Part shown: positions 1-8,416 of the stretch, in pieces
Numbering within the stretch: the stretch's first letter is position 1
Layout of the letters: each line of letters opens with the position of its first letter
From: CAYVQE01 sp964633205
Lineage (GTDB): Bacteria; Myxococcota; B64-G9
Direction of reading: 5' to 3'
Length of the DNA stretch: 21,292 bases
Assembly (NCBI GenBank): GCA_964633205.1
Contig: CAZWFN010000113.1
Coordinates: 1 to 21,292 of the forward strand
Position numbers and translations under genes: made by a program
Notes under the pieces: model-generated
Told to the model about the DNA's origin: nothing
The model's input: only the letters and a program-made list of their open reading frames with translations
Databases searched by the model: none

Positions 1-10
1 CTCCACTCCG

Positions 11-55
11 AAGAGGCGGAAGACCCCCGGTCTTCCGCCTCTTGTCTTTTTCCGG
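11..55 (+). terminator. Rho-independent terminator
   Basis: A perfect 15-bp inverted repeat (11-25 with 29-43, three-base CCC loop) is followed by GTCTTTTTCC at 44-53. This is a classic intrinsic terminator for a transcript entering the window on the plus strand. The gene it serves lies mostly outside the window. The ten bases before it (CTCCACTCCG) could be the 3' end of a tRNA acceptor arm, but too little is visible to call one. Confidence 0.85.
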
Positions 56-202
56 GGTCCGGTGGTCCTGATGGTGGGGTAGGCGGTGGTTGCAGGGCGG
101 GTGATCAGTCGGAAGAGCTGTAGCTGAGCCCTTCCCATTGGAGTCGCCCCGCATCCCGATCGAAGTATCCCTCGCGCGTTTGTCCGAACCGGTTCTCCCC
201 TG

Positions 203-313
203 CAGCAGGCCGGCGACGCAGCCACCCAGGAAGACCACCTCGTCCCTGAGTTCGCCCAGACGGTTGGCCACCAGGCCGAGCCTGCGCAGGTTCTCGTCGT
301 GCGCTCGTACCAT
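203..313 (-). pseudogene. Truncated nucleotidyltransferase (5' remnant)
   Basis: An ATG at 311-313 overlaps the TGA of the upstream winged-helix gene (ATGA), the usual sign of translational coupling. About 37 codons follow, containing MVRAHDENLRRLG and then DEVVFLGGCVAGLL. From memory of the family, this is the N-terminus of the DUF6036/AbiEii-like nucleotidyltransferases that are often encoded behind such winged-helix proteins. After about position 203 the resemblance stops: the frame stays open to the window edge, but the peptide is low-complexity and would run through the terminator at 11-43. The nucleotidyltransferase catalytic aspartates expected further along are absent. I infer a deletion or recombination scar. 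The recognition is from memory, not from a search. Confidence 0.6.
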
Positions 314-843
314 CACCCCTTCGCTGCGAATCTCTTGGCCAGCAACACGGCCGCGACTTTGCGCTCCCGCGCTCGTCCGCCCCGGATGGCGTCCACCAGC
401 ACGAGCAGCTCGTATAGCACTCGGTCCTGACGGGCCGCCTTGGGGACAGAGGGGAACAGGGGCGAGAAGGTCATCCCGCGAGCTTCGCCGTCCGGGTCGG
501 GCCACACGGGTGGCGGTTCGTCGGGCTGGGCGATCTTGTCGGTTAGCGGTGGGGCGGCCCAGGCGGTGGGCAGGCCGCGGGTCAGCTCGCCGCGATCGGG
601 CGGGAAGGCGTAGCGCGCGCCGTGGAGGATGAACTCTGATAGCGCGTCGCGCACCGGCCTGGGTTTGTCCGAGCGGCTTGCGGCCGGGCTGAGCAGGTGG
701 GCCTGGACGGCGCGGTGGATGGCTGCGTTGATCTCGGAGGCGCTCATGGACAGCTCGGAGGCGAGCAGGACATAGGTCCAGGGCTTGTCGCCGAGGGCGA
801 CAAGCTTGAGAGCGACGACCAGGTCCTGGGGTTTGAGGATCAC
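313..843 (-). CDS. Winged-helix DNA-binding protein of a nucleotidyltransferase module
   Basis: This protein is 176 aa and starts at GTG (841-843). The N-terminal ~70 residues (MILKPQDLVVALKLVALGDKP, then WTYVLLASELSMSASEINAAIHRAVQAHLL) look like a winged helix-turn-helix with the recognition helix near residues 30-50. The family usually precedes a nucleotidyltransferase gene, in an arrangement resembling AbiE type IV toxin-antitoxin pairs. The C-terminal ~100 residues are proline- and arginine-rich and end in a basic helix. No signal peptide or membrane segment is seen, so it should be cytoplasmic. The stop overlaps the start of the truncated partner. A promoter with a palindrome in its spacer lies immediately upstream, so autorepression is likely. 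It may be an orphan antitoxin or regulator. The fold assignment is fairly secure; the biological role is inferred. Confidence 0.75.
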   Translation of the reverse strand: MILKPQDLVVALKLVALGDKPWTYVLLASELSMSASEINAAIHRAVQAHLLSPAASRSDKPRPVRDALSEFILHGARYAFPPDRGELTRGLPTAWAAPPLTDKIAQPDEPPPVWPDPDGEARGMTFSPLFPSVPKAARQDRVLYELLVLVDAIRGGRARERKVAAVLLAKRFAAKG

Positions 844-850
844 GACTTAT

Positions 851-879
851 ATTCTATTCGCGATTCGCGTATAATGCAA
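851..879 (-). promoter_or_regulatory. Promoter of the winged-helix gene with operator-like palindrome
   Basis: Read on the minus strand, TTGCAT (874-879) and TAGAAT (851-856) are separated by exactly 17 bp. Inside the spacer is an imperfect palindrome, ATTCGCGATTCGCGTAT (856-872), which also reads as the direct repeat ATTCGCG-ATTCGCG. Transcription would start near 844, next to the GTG at 841-843, so the mRNA would be leaderless; no ribosome binding site fits between them. The block is conspicuously AT-rich against its surroundings. The promoter elements are visible; operator function is inferred. Confidence 0.6.
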
Positions 880-1146
880 GAAAATCCTTGAAGGTTGAGG
901 TTGCTCCCCGGGGCCGGATGAACGCGTAACGGTGAACTAGTCAATCTGGCGACGCTGGCTCGAAGTCGGTTGATTGCTTTTACGTAGCTCAAAACCTACA
1001 GCGCAGCAGAATGTGACGTTCAAGCCGATAGCGAAGCCGCTTGCTCTTGTACTCGCGGCCGGGTACGATGGCGTTCGGGGCGGAGAGCGAAAGCACCTCC
1101 AGACGGACCCCAAGCGTTCGATTGCAGGGTAATGCGGGTGAGGTCA
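880..1146. other. Intergenic region, no gene seen
   Basis: This is lower-GC sequence between the promoter of the minus-strand winged-helix gene and the first degenerate plus-strand reading frame. I see no convincing start with a ribosome binding site, no RNA gene and no long inverted repeat. Open frames that cross it on either strand show no recognisable protein. Confidence 0.4.
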
Positions 1147-1712
1147 ATGGAAGACAGTGGCTTCAGGGAACTCTTAGAAAAGGCGTTTGCCGCTGCCCGA
1201 AAATCAGGGAAACGCGATTGGCACTTGATGACTTCGAGCGTCACGTTGCATCGGATCCGACTGCGGAGACAGAGAAGTTCGTTGCCGAGATCGCTGCGAC
1301 ACAAGACCATTCCAGTGGTAAACCACTCGCCGATTTGGATCCGCGGGCGCTGCCTTTCCTCCCGTTCGACCTCGGGCGACGCAAAGACGAAGACCTTGGT
1401 CTCGAAACACCAGAAGGACGAGCGGCTTTTCGCGAATCCTTTGGCCCGGCCCGGACTCGGCGAGATGCACGAGGCGTTGAGTGGAGGCTCAATCGAAGGG
1501 CGTTCCATGGTAGGGATGTCTTGAGTGTTCGAGGGCAGGAACTGTGCAAAGGGTTGCATTGGGACGTCCAACTAGACCGAGGAAGCGCCGATCTTTGCAT
1601 GGCTGATGAGGTCTGGAACATCAAGCGCAGCCAGTACTTGAACATCTACCCCGACATGCACACCCGGTCAACGCGGAGAGGAGGTAGGAAGGTTTGGCCC
1701 AAAAACAGATAA
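1147..1712 (+). pseudogene. Frameshifted gene of unknown function
   Basis: Two plus-strand frames appear to be pieces of one gene. The 5' piece starts at ATG 1147 with GGTGAGG at 1137-1143 and reads MEDSGFRELLEKAFAAARKS, then GKRDWHLMT. From about 1220 the coherent reading moves to the frame ending at TAA 1710-1712: LDDFERHVASDPTAETEKF, then a tail with HWDVQ, ADEVWNIKRSQYLNIYPD and a basic C-terminus. The HWDVQ...YLNIYPD tail resembles C-terminal segments I associate with small plasmid or mobile-element proteins, but I cannot name the family. Joined, the two pieces would give about 185-190 aa. Codon third positions are far less GC-rich than in the main genes, which fits foreign origin. The tail frame alone may be an intact shorter gene; a sequencing error could also cause the break. 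Confidence 0.4.
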
Positions 1713-1875
1713 CCCGGCTCAGATTGGCCGGGCTATCCGCGAGCGCTTTCTTGGGCTGGTGGTGGATTCGGCGTGCGGTGACTTGGTCCGTGGTCAGAAT
1801 CTAGCGATTCTGGGCTCGCTGTATGACGCCAAGTTGGCCGACGCTAAGTCCACTACCGCTGAACTCCCCCGGTAG
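1694..1875 (+). pseudogene. Small degenerate reading frame
   Basis: A full Shine-Dalgarno AGGAGGT (1679-1685) stands 8 bases before a TTG at 1694, overlapping the end of the previous gene. The TTG frame begins LAQKQITRLRL and stops early. A neighbouring frame continues to TAG 1873-1875 and reads as ordinary protein: AQIGRAIRERFLGLVVDSA, then CGDLVRGQNLAILGSLYDAK. That second frame has no usable start of its own in this stretch, so a single-base shift near 1710-1730 is the simplest reading. The family is not recognised. With the preceding broken gene it looks like the remains of a two-gene accessory cassette. Confidence 0.3.
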
Positions 1876-1983
1876 CTAACCGAGCGAGTTCCTCCGGCGA
1901 ACCGGATCATTTAGACTGTAGTTGCTTGCCGGTTCGATGTCAAGGGTCGGGATTCATCCCAAGGTTTTCCACCACCCATGGGG

Positions 1984-2024
1984 CAATGGGGCAATCCTGA
2001 ATCGCAATGGGGCAATCCTGAATC
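1984..2024. repeat. Two-copy 21-bp tandem repeat
   Basis: CAATGGGGCAATCCTGAATC occurs at 1984-2003 and again at 2005-2024 with one base between, giving a 21-bp period. A partial third unit (CATGGGGCAATGGGG) begins just upstream at 1978. The function is unknown; it may be a replication-slippage duplication in non-coding DNA. Confidence 0.85.
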
Positions 2025-2354
2025 CTGAAGTGTAGACCCCACACCTGCCGGTAGCCGGTGGGCTCAGTGGCGGTTCGAACGGCTCACCTTTTCGGTGAAT
2101 AGGGTAATCCGAGATTCTTTTGGCGTTTGGAGCGGGTAGTAGCAGCATCGCTGCTTTGCAGGAGGATTCAGGTCATCGCGCGGTGAACCACCGGCACCGC
2201 CGATCATCGGAGGCAGACGAGGCTCAGGTGGTCAGCAGTGATATACTCGGGGTTGTTTGAGTCCAACCTCAACTGATGTGCGCGCACCGATCGTGTTGGC
2301 CTGCAGACCGAGTCGGTGGTCTTGTGAACCGATTGGGGGCTAACGGGGAGCGCT

Positions 2355-2384
2355 TTGGCAAGGGGGGGCGGGTTCGGGTAAGGT
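2355..2384 (+). promoter_or_regulatory. Weak sigma-70-type promoter candidate for the S9 peptidase
   Basis: TTGGCA (2355-2360) and TAAGGT (2379-2384) are 18 bp apart. The -35 is good (5 of 6); the -10 keeps only the conserved T, A and final T. The predicted start near 2391 leaves a leader of about 58 bases. A separate TATACT at 2242-2247 has no matching -35. Confidence 0.35.
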
Positions 2385-2448
2385 CTCTGGGACGGTCGGT
2401 GGCGCTGTGGCCTGGTGTGGGGGCTGAGAGCTGCCGGGGAGGCTGGTG

Positions 2449-4628
<2,180 letters not shown>

Positions 4629-4632
<4 letters not shown>

Positions 4633-4670
4633 AGCGCACGCATCGCCGGGCCGGATGGCGTGGGCTTCAC
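4629..4670 (+). repeat. Hairpin overlapping the peptidase stop codon
   Basis: GTGAAGC (4629-4635) pairs with GCTTCAC (4664-4670), then CACGC (4637-4641) with GCGTG (4658-4662), and ATC with GAT inside, around a loop near 4645-4653. The TGA stop lies in the left arm. No T-run follows, so it is not a standard intrinsic terminator; it could protect the mRNA 3' end or help a factor-dependent stop. The right arm can also pair with TGAAGCCCACGC at 4753-4764. Confidence 0.6.
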
Positions 4671-4985
4671 GCATGGGGCGGATTCCCGGTTTTTGCGGAG
4701 GATTGCCGCTGTTGATGGCGGCGTGGAGGCGGTCGCGGCCGCGGCGGATGCTTGAAGCCCACGCGCCAGCGCGTTGGTTGCGCGGCCCGCGGCGGCTGGC
4801 CGGCGGGCCATGGCCGGATGGTCACCTTGTTTTCCGGGGGGTTGCCCGGTTCAGCGGTCGGGCCGGCGCCGGTGGACGGTCGGCGGCATCGGTCTTGCAG
4901 CGAACATGCAAGCGGTTTCCCCGAACGAACACCCTGGGCTAAGCTGGCGCTGGCAGCAGCGCCGCTTGGAGAAAGGAGCACGAGG
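4633..4985. other. Intergenic region upstream of carbonic anhydrase
   Basis: There are 353 bp between the peptidase and the carbonic anhydrase. They hold the hairpin at 4629-4670, its alternative partner arm at 4753-4764, and the inverted repeat CTTGCA (4894-4899) / TGCAAG (4907-4912). The carbonic anhydrase frame is open upstream to 4752, but its extension does not resemble protein and lacks a ribosome binding site. No strong promoter is visible; a poor TAAGCT lies at 4940-4945. Confidence 0.5.
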
Positions 4986-5627
4986 ATGGCGAAAGGACCT
5001 TCGCTGGACCCCATGCAAGCCTACGAGAAGTTGATGGAGGGCAACGGCCGGTTCTGCGCCGGCGAGCTGGACAGCGCGGCGCGCATTTCGAGCGCCCGGC
5101 GCCAGGAGCTGACCGCCGGCCAGGCGCCCTTCGCCGCGGTGCTGGCCTGCGCCGACTCGCGCACGCCGCCGGAGCACATCTTCGATGCCGCCCTCGGCGA
5201 GCTGTTCGTCTGCCGCAACGCCGGCAACATCATCGACGAGGTCATCCTGGGCTCGATCGAGTACGCGGTGGCCCACACCGGCTGCCCGCTGGTCTGCGTG
5301 CTGGGCCACAACAAGTGCGGCGCGGTGGGCGCCACCGTGGCCGCGGCCAAGGACCCCACCGGCTACGAGACCTTCAACGTCGACGACATCGCCCGGCGCA
5401 TCATGCCGGCGGTGCTGGCCACCCGCGAGGGCCAGCCCGACGACGCCGCCTGGATCGACGCCGCGGCGCGCAAGAACGTGGAGCTGACCTGCCGCAAGAT
5501 GGTGCGCCAGAGCCCCTTGCTGGCGGCCAAGGTCGAGGCCGACGAGGCCCTCATCTGCGGCGCCTGGTACGACCTCGGCAGCGGCGCGGTCGAGGTCATC
5601 GTCCCGCCCGAGCAGGTCACGCCCTGA
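4986..5627 (+). CDS. Beta-class carbonic anhydrase
   Basis: This 213-aa enzyme interconverts carbon dioxide and bicarbonate with a zinc ion. The zinc ligands and catalytic dyad are visible: C55, D57 and R59 in ACADSRTPPE, then H108 and C111 in GHNKCGAV. Other family signatures are RNAGNI and the late VRQSPLL and GAWYDLGSGAV segments, placing it with ordinary bacterial and plant-type beta enzymes, which work as dimers or higher multiples. There is no signal peptide or membrane segment, so it is cytoplasmic. ATG 4986 is chosen because AAAGGAG (4972-4978) lies 7 bases upstream; the frame is open earlier but without protein character. An inverted repeat at 4894-4912 could be an operator. It converges on the next gene. 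Confidence 0.95.
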   Translation: MAKGPSLDPMQAYEKLMEGNGRFCAGELDSAARISSARRQELTAGQAPFAAVLACADSRTPPEHIFDAALGELFVCRNAGNIIDEVILGSIEYAVAHTGCPLVCVLGHNKCGAVGATVAAAKDPTGYETFNVDDIARRIMPAVLATREGQPDDAAWIDAAARKNVELTCRKMVRQSPLLAAKVEADEALICGAWYDLGSGAVEVIVPPEQVTP

Positions 5628-5628
5628 G

Positions 5629-5653
5629 CTTTCCCGGCCCCAAGGGGCCAAAG
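5629..5653. terminator. Possible bidirectional terminator between convergent genes
   Basis: GGCCCC (5636-5641) and GGGGCC (5644-5649) pair around an AA loop, and CTTT (5629-5632) can pair with AAAG (5650-5653) across a CCC bulge. The hairpin lies in the 43-bp gap between the convergent carbonic anhydrase and zinc-ribbon genes. It lacks a clear U-tract on either strand, so the terminator role is inferred from position. Confidence 0.4.
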
Positions 5654-5670
5654 GACGCGATCCCGGCCGC

Positions 5671-6702
5671 TCAGGCGCGCCGGCGGCCGAAGAGCAGGCG
5701 CCACCAGAAGCCGCCCACCCCGGGCTGGGCCAGCAGGTGCTGGGCCATGGCCCGGCGCTCGTCCGGGGCGGCGGCGGCCAGGGTGCTGCTGATGCGCTGC
5801 AGCAGGTGCTTGCGCAACGACAGCCGCCAGGCTTGCTGGAGCTTGGCTCTCCGGGCGTCGTAGGCCGCCGCCTGCTGTTGGAAGCGGCCGGCCTGCTCCA
5901 GAAAGCGCAGGATCTCGGCCTCGAAGCGTTCGAGGTGCTGGCGTTCGGTCGGATCCTGCCAGATGGCGGTGCCGAAGCGCATCAGCCGGCCCACCGGGTT
6001 GACCAGCGAGCGGACCCGGTTCCAGGCGGCCTTGACCTTGCCCTCGGGGATGGGCCGCGACAGCAGCGGCCGCACCGGCGCCCAGCACGAGACCATGCGA
6101 TCGTGGACCAGCTTGAGCGCCTTGAGCGCTTCCAGCAGGTCCTTGAGCGTCCGGGCCAGTTCGGCCTGCAGGCGATCGGCCTGGGCCTCGACGCTGCCCG
6201 GCTCCAGGCCCGGGGGCATGCGCCCCAGGGCCTGGCCGGCCACGCGGCCGGAGCCGTCCAGCGCCGCCCGGGCGATGGCCCGGGCCGAACGCTGCCGGCG
6301 GTCGTCCAGATCCCGCACCAGCCGGGCCGGCGAGGTGGTCTTGAACATCTGCGGGAAGAAGGTCACCACCCGCTTGAGGTAGCGCGGCAGATCCTCCTTC
6401 TTCTGCCGCTCCGGGATGGGCCGCCGGGCCACCTCGCCCAGCAGGCGGCGGAACTGCTCCAGGCCGCCCGGCACCAGGTCGGCCCGGACCAGGGCCGGCA
6501 GGATCTCGTCGGCGATGCGCTCGTCCAGCCAGCGCTCCACCCGGGCCCGCTTGCCGCGCAGGCGGTAGAAGCCGTTCTTGGCCTTGCAGCCGCTGCAGCG
6601 CTTGTCCGATAGCGCATGCTCGGCCCCGCAGCGGCAGCGGACCCGTAGCCCGGCGCCCCAGGCCTGGTCCGGATCCAACGCGGTGGCGCTCAACGGCAGC
6701 AC
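5671..6702 (-). CDS. Zinc-ribbon helical protein of unknown function
   Basis: This 343-aa protein belongs to no family I recognise. Near the N-terminus four cysteines form a compact metal-binding knuckle: C23-x-C25, ten residues, then C36-x-x-C39. The remainder is almost entirely helical and strongly charged, with likely coiled-coil stretches near residues 175-205 and 275-310 (rich in Q, R, L, E). A conserved-looking stretch, DLPRYLKRVVTFFPQMFKTT, occurs near residue 105. The C-terminus ends in a tryptophan-rich basic tail (GGFWWRLLFGRRRA) that might touch membrane or nucleic acid. No signal peptide or clear membrane span is seen. It starts at GTG 6700-6702, supported by GGGGAGGG just upstream and by a promoter at 6731-6759. 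The coding assignment is firm; the function is unknown. Confidence 0.8.
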   Translation of the reverse strand: MLPLSATALDPDQAWGAGLRVRCRCGAEHALSDKRCSGCKAKNGFYRLRGKRARVERWLDERIADEILPALVRADLVPGGLEQFRRLLGEVARRPIPERQKKEDLPRYLKRVVTFFPQMFKTTSPARLVRDLDDRRQRSARAIARAALDGSGRVAGQALGRMPPGLEPGSVEAQADRLQAELARTLKDLLEALKALKLVHDRMVSCWAPVRPLLSRPIPEGKVKAAWNRVRSLVNPVGRLMRFGTAIWQDPTERQHLERFEAEILRFLEQAGRFQQQAAAYDARRAKLQQAWRLSLRKHLLQRISSTLAAAAPDERRAMAQHLLAQPGVGGFWWRLLFGRRRA

Positions 6703-6730
6703 GATCCCTCCCCGTTGCGGTGTGCCCCCG

Positions 6731-6759
6731 ATTCAAGCCCGGTCGCGCCCCGCGGTCAA
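6731..6759 (-). promoter_or_regulatory. Promoter of the zinc-ribbon gene
   Basis: Read on the minus strand, TTGACC (6754-6759) and TTGAAT (6731-6736) are 17 bp apart. The predicted start near 6724 leaves a leader of about 21 bases before GTG 6702, with GGGGAGG in it. A hairpin at 6770-6793 sits just upstream of the -35. Confidence 0.5.
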
Positions 6760-6854
6760 GCCGCCGCGCGCTGCCGGAGCCCCCTCTGGCAGCCCCAGAA
6801 TCTCCCGGCACGATTTGACTGATTTCCCAGATCGGTCGCGAGGTCAAGGAAGGA

Positions 6855-6906
6855 CGGCGGATTCAAGCGGAGTCGTGGTCACCCACGTCGAGCATTGAAT
6901 CCGCCG
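6855..6906. repeat. 12-bp inverted repeat with nested hairpin
   Basis: CGGCGGATTCAA at 6855-6866 is perfectly complementary to TTGAATCCGCCG at 6895-6906. The 28-base loop contains a further CGTGG/CCACG stem, so the whole could form a two-tier cruciform. It may be a regulator site for one of the divergent genes or a member of an interspersed repeat family. Confidence 0.75.
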
Positions 6907-7001
6907 GCCTGACGGCGAAGCCGGGCCTGCGAGCGAAGCGAGCGGTTCTCGGTCCGCAGAGATCGCGTCCGAGGTGGGAAATCAGGGCAGCCCGGCGCGC
7001 C

Positions 7002-7030
7002 TTGCGATGCCCCCTGGGCCACAGTACTAT
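7002..7030 (+). promoter_or_regulatory. Promoter of the zinc-ribbon/beta-propeller gene
   Basis: TTGCGA (7002-7007) and TACTAT (7025-7030) are 17 bp apart. Each matches consensus at four positions. The predicted start near 7037 gives a leader of about 50 bases before ATG 7089. Confidence 0.45.
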
Positions 7031-7088
7031 CCCTGCACGAATCGATTGGCAGAGCGCGAAGACAGCGAGGCGATCGGCGGGTGAGGCC

Positions 7089-8333
7089 ATGAAAGCGATA
7101 CAGGTCAAATGCGGCAGCTGCGGGGCCGGGCTGGACGTGGGCGCGGATCAGGAGTGGGTGACCTGTGCGTACTGCGGCTCCCGCTCGCGCATCCAGCGTA
7201 CCCGGGAGTTCAAGAAGGTAGGCCAGAGCGAGCTGTCGCGGTCGGGCGAGCCGGTGGCGTTCGAGCAGCCCGCGGCCGCGGGCGGCAAGACCATCTCGGT
7301 CGCCATCCTGCTGGTGGTCCTGATCGGCGCCGGGGTGGGGCTGTACTTCTTGTTCGCGGACGGCCCGGGCGGGTTGGGCATGCAGTGGGAAGGGGTGGGC
7401 CGGGCGCTGCTGGCCGATGTGGACGGCGACGGCGCGCCCGACCCCATCGGCCGCACCCGCTACGTCGGCGGCAGCGACAGCGTGCACCTGGCGGCGGTCG
7501 CCGCCGCCAGCGGCGAGTTGCTCTGGGAGTCGGAGCCGCTGGGCACCTACACCGAGACCTACCAGGGCCGGGTCTACCTGGCCGAACCCCACCTGCTCTT
7601 CGCCAGCCCGCGCGGCGAGCTGTGGGCGCTGCGGCTGGCCGACGGCAAGCGGCTGTGGCGGGTGCCGCTGGGCGAGAAGGTGGCGTCGATGTGCCAGCCG
7701 GACCCCGAGCGGGTGCTGGTGCGCACCGAGGACGAGCAGTTGCACCGCGTCCGACTGGCCGACGGCACCGCCGAGCGCGACCCGGCCGGCGAAGCTGTAC
7801 CCGATGACTGCCGGCCCCTGTCCCACGACCGCCGGGATGGCGAAGCCCGCATCTTCGATGTCGACCGCTGGGCGCCGGCAGGCTTCGACCCCGAGCCCGA
7901 GGGCATGTACACCAGCGATCGCTACCGGCTGGGCGACGATGGTCCATACGTGGTCACCGGCACCAACAGACCCGGCACCCGGGTGCCCATGGTGGCGGTC
8001 TACGCGCCCGATCGCAGCCTGCGCTGGAAGAGCGAGGTGCCCGGCAGCGACCGGCTGGCGGCCAAGGAGACCGACCCCGAGGTGCTGACCTTCGACGCGC
8101 AGCGGCTGTACGTGGTCTACCAGGCCAAGGAAAGCAACCGGGCGGCGTCGCTCGCCGCCTTCGCCATGGACGACGGCCGGCGCTTGTGGGAGAGCCGGCT
8201 GCCCAGCAGCATGCCGGTCAGCTCGGTGGTGGCCGCCGAGGACATGGTCTGGGTGGCGACCTGGGGCCGACTGACCGCCTTTGGGGCCGCCGACGGCGAA
8301 CAGGTCTACTCCATCGGTTCCAGCCCCAAGTAG
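7089..8333 (+). CDS. Membrane-anchored zinc-ribbon/beta-propeller protein
   Basis: This 414-aa protein has three visible parts. Residues 1-35 form a zinc ribbon with C8-x-x-C11 and C26-x-x-C29. A linker is followed by one hydrophobic span at about 68-89 (ISVAILLVVLIGAGVGLYFL). Residues ~95-414 look like a PQQ/quinoprotein-type beta-propeller: an FG-GAP-like DVDGDGAPD opens it, and blades such as LAAVAAASGELLWESEPL, LWALRLADGKRLWRVPL and LAAFAMDDGRRLWESRL follow. By charge, the ribbon should be cytoplasmic and the propeller periplasmic, suggesting a sensor or scaffold. ATG 7089 is chosen because the ribbon starts there and GGTGAGG precedes it. It ends in two consecutive TAG codons, 83 bp before tldD, so it may share a transcript with it. 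No named family is recognised for the whole. Confidence 0.8.
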   Translation: MKAIQVKCGSCGAGLDVGADQEWVTCAYCGSRSRIQRTREFKKVGQSELSRSGEPVAFEQPAAAGGKTISVAILLVVLIGAGVGLYFLFADGPGGLGMQWEGVGRALLADVDGDGAPDPIGRTRYVGGSDSVHLAAVAAASGELLWESEPLGTYTETYQGRVYLAEPHLLFASPRGELWALRLADGKRLWRVPLGEKVASMCQPDPERVLVRTEDEQLHRVRLADGTAERDPAGEAVPDDCRPLSHDRRDGEARIFDVDRWAPAGFDPEPEGMYTSDRYRLGDDGPYVVTGTNRPGTRVPMVAVYAPDRSLRWKSEVPGSDRLAAKETDPEVLTFDAQRLYVVYQAKESNRAASLAAFAMDDGRRLWESRLPSSMPVSSVVAAEDMVWVATWGRLTAFGAADGEQVYSIGSSPK

Positions 8334-8416
8334 TAGTGCATTTGGCGGATACTCTGGTTTGGTCGTGGGCTTGACGTCGATAGGCCCCGGGGGCAAGAAC
8401 AGGGCAGGAGGTGTTC

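Larger units (their letters stand above)
1876..2445. other. Intergenic region with a short tandem duplication
   Basis: No gene can be supported here. The stretch holds a 20-bp tandem duplication at 1984-2024, a small hairpin (TCACC/GGTGA near 2094-2108) and, near its right end, a weak promoter candidate for the peptidase gene. A 64-codon minus-strand frame at 1954-2148 spans the repeat and has no recognisable protein character. Confidence 0.5.
6703..7088. other. Palindrome-rich divergent intergenic region
   Basis: There are 386 bp between divergent genes, with an outward promoter at each end. It holds an arm pair CTGATTTCCCA (6819-6829) / TGGGAAATCAG (6975-6985), a 12-bp arm pair CGGCGGATTCAA (6855-6866) / TTGAATCCGCCG (6895-6906) enclosing a smaller CGTGG/CCACG hairpin, and a ten-pair hairpin at 6770-6793. 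No gene is supported. A minus-strand frame at 6863-7108 reads through it without family character. Confidence 0.6.

Noticed and set aside
138..632. A 164-codon plus-strand frame at the left end
   Set aside because: Arginine- and alanine-rich shadow of the minus-strand winged-helix gene, with no motif or ribosome binding site.
1020..1645. Minus-strand frames opposite the degenerate gene at 1147-1712
   Set aside because: No family character or start signal; the plus strand has the more coherent protein segments.
2031..2110. A GGTTCGAAC box suggesting a tRNA T-arm
   Set aside because: The flanking bases do not form a T-stem, and no acceptor, D-arm or anticodon arm can be folded around it.
4752..4985. 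A 78-codon N-terminal extension of carbonic anhydrase
   Set aside because: No ribosome binding site at its start, non-protein-like composition, and a good AAAGGAG site before ATG 4986 where homology would begin.
6879..8396. A 505-codon minus-strand frame over the zinc-ribbon/propeller gene
   Set aside because: Antisense shadow; the plus strand shows cysteine pairs, a membrane span and propeller blades.
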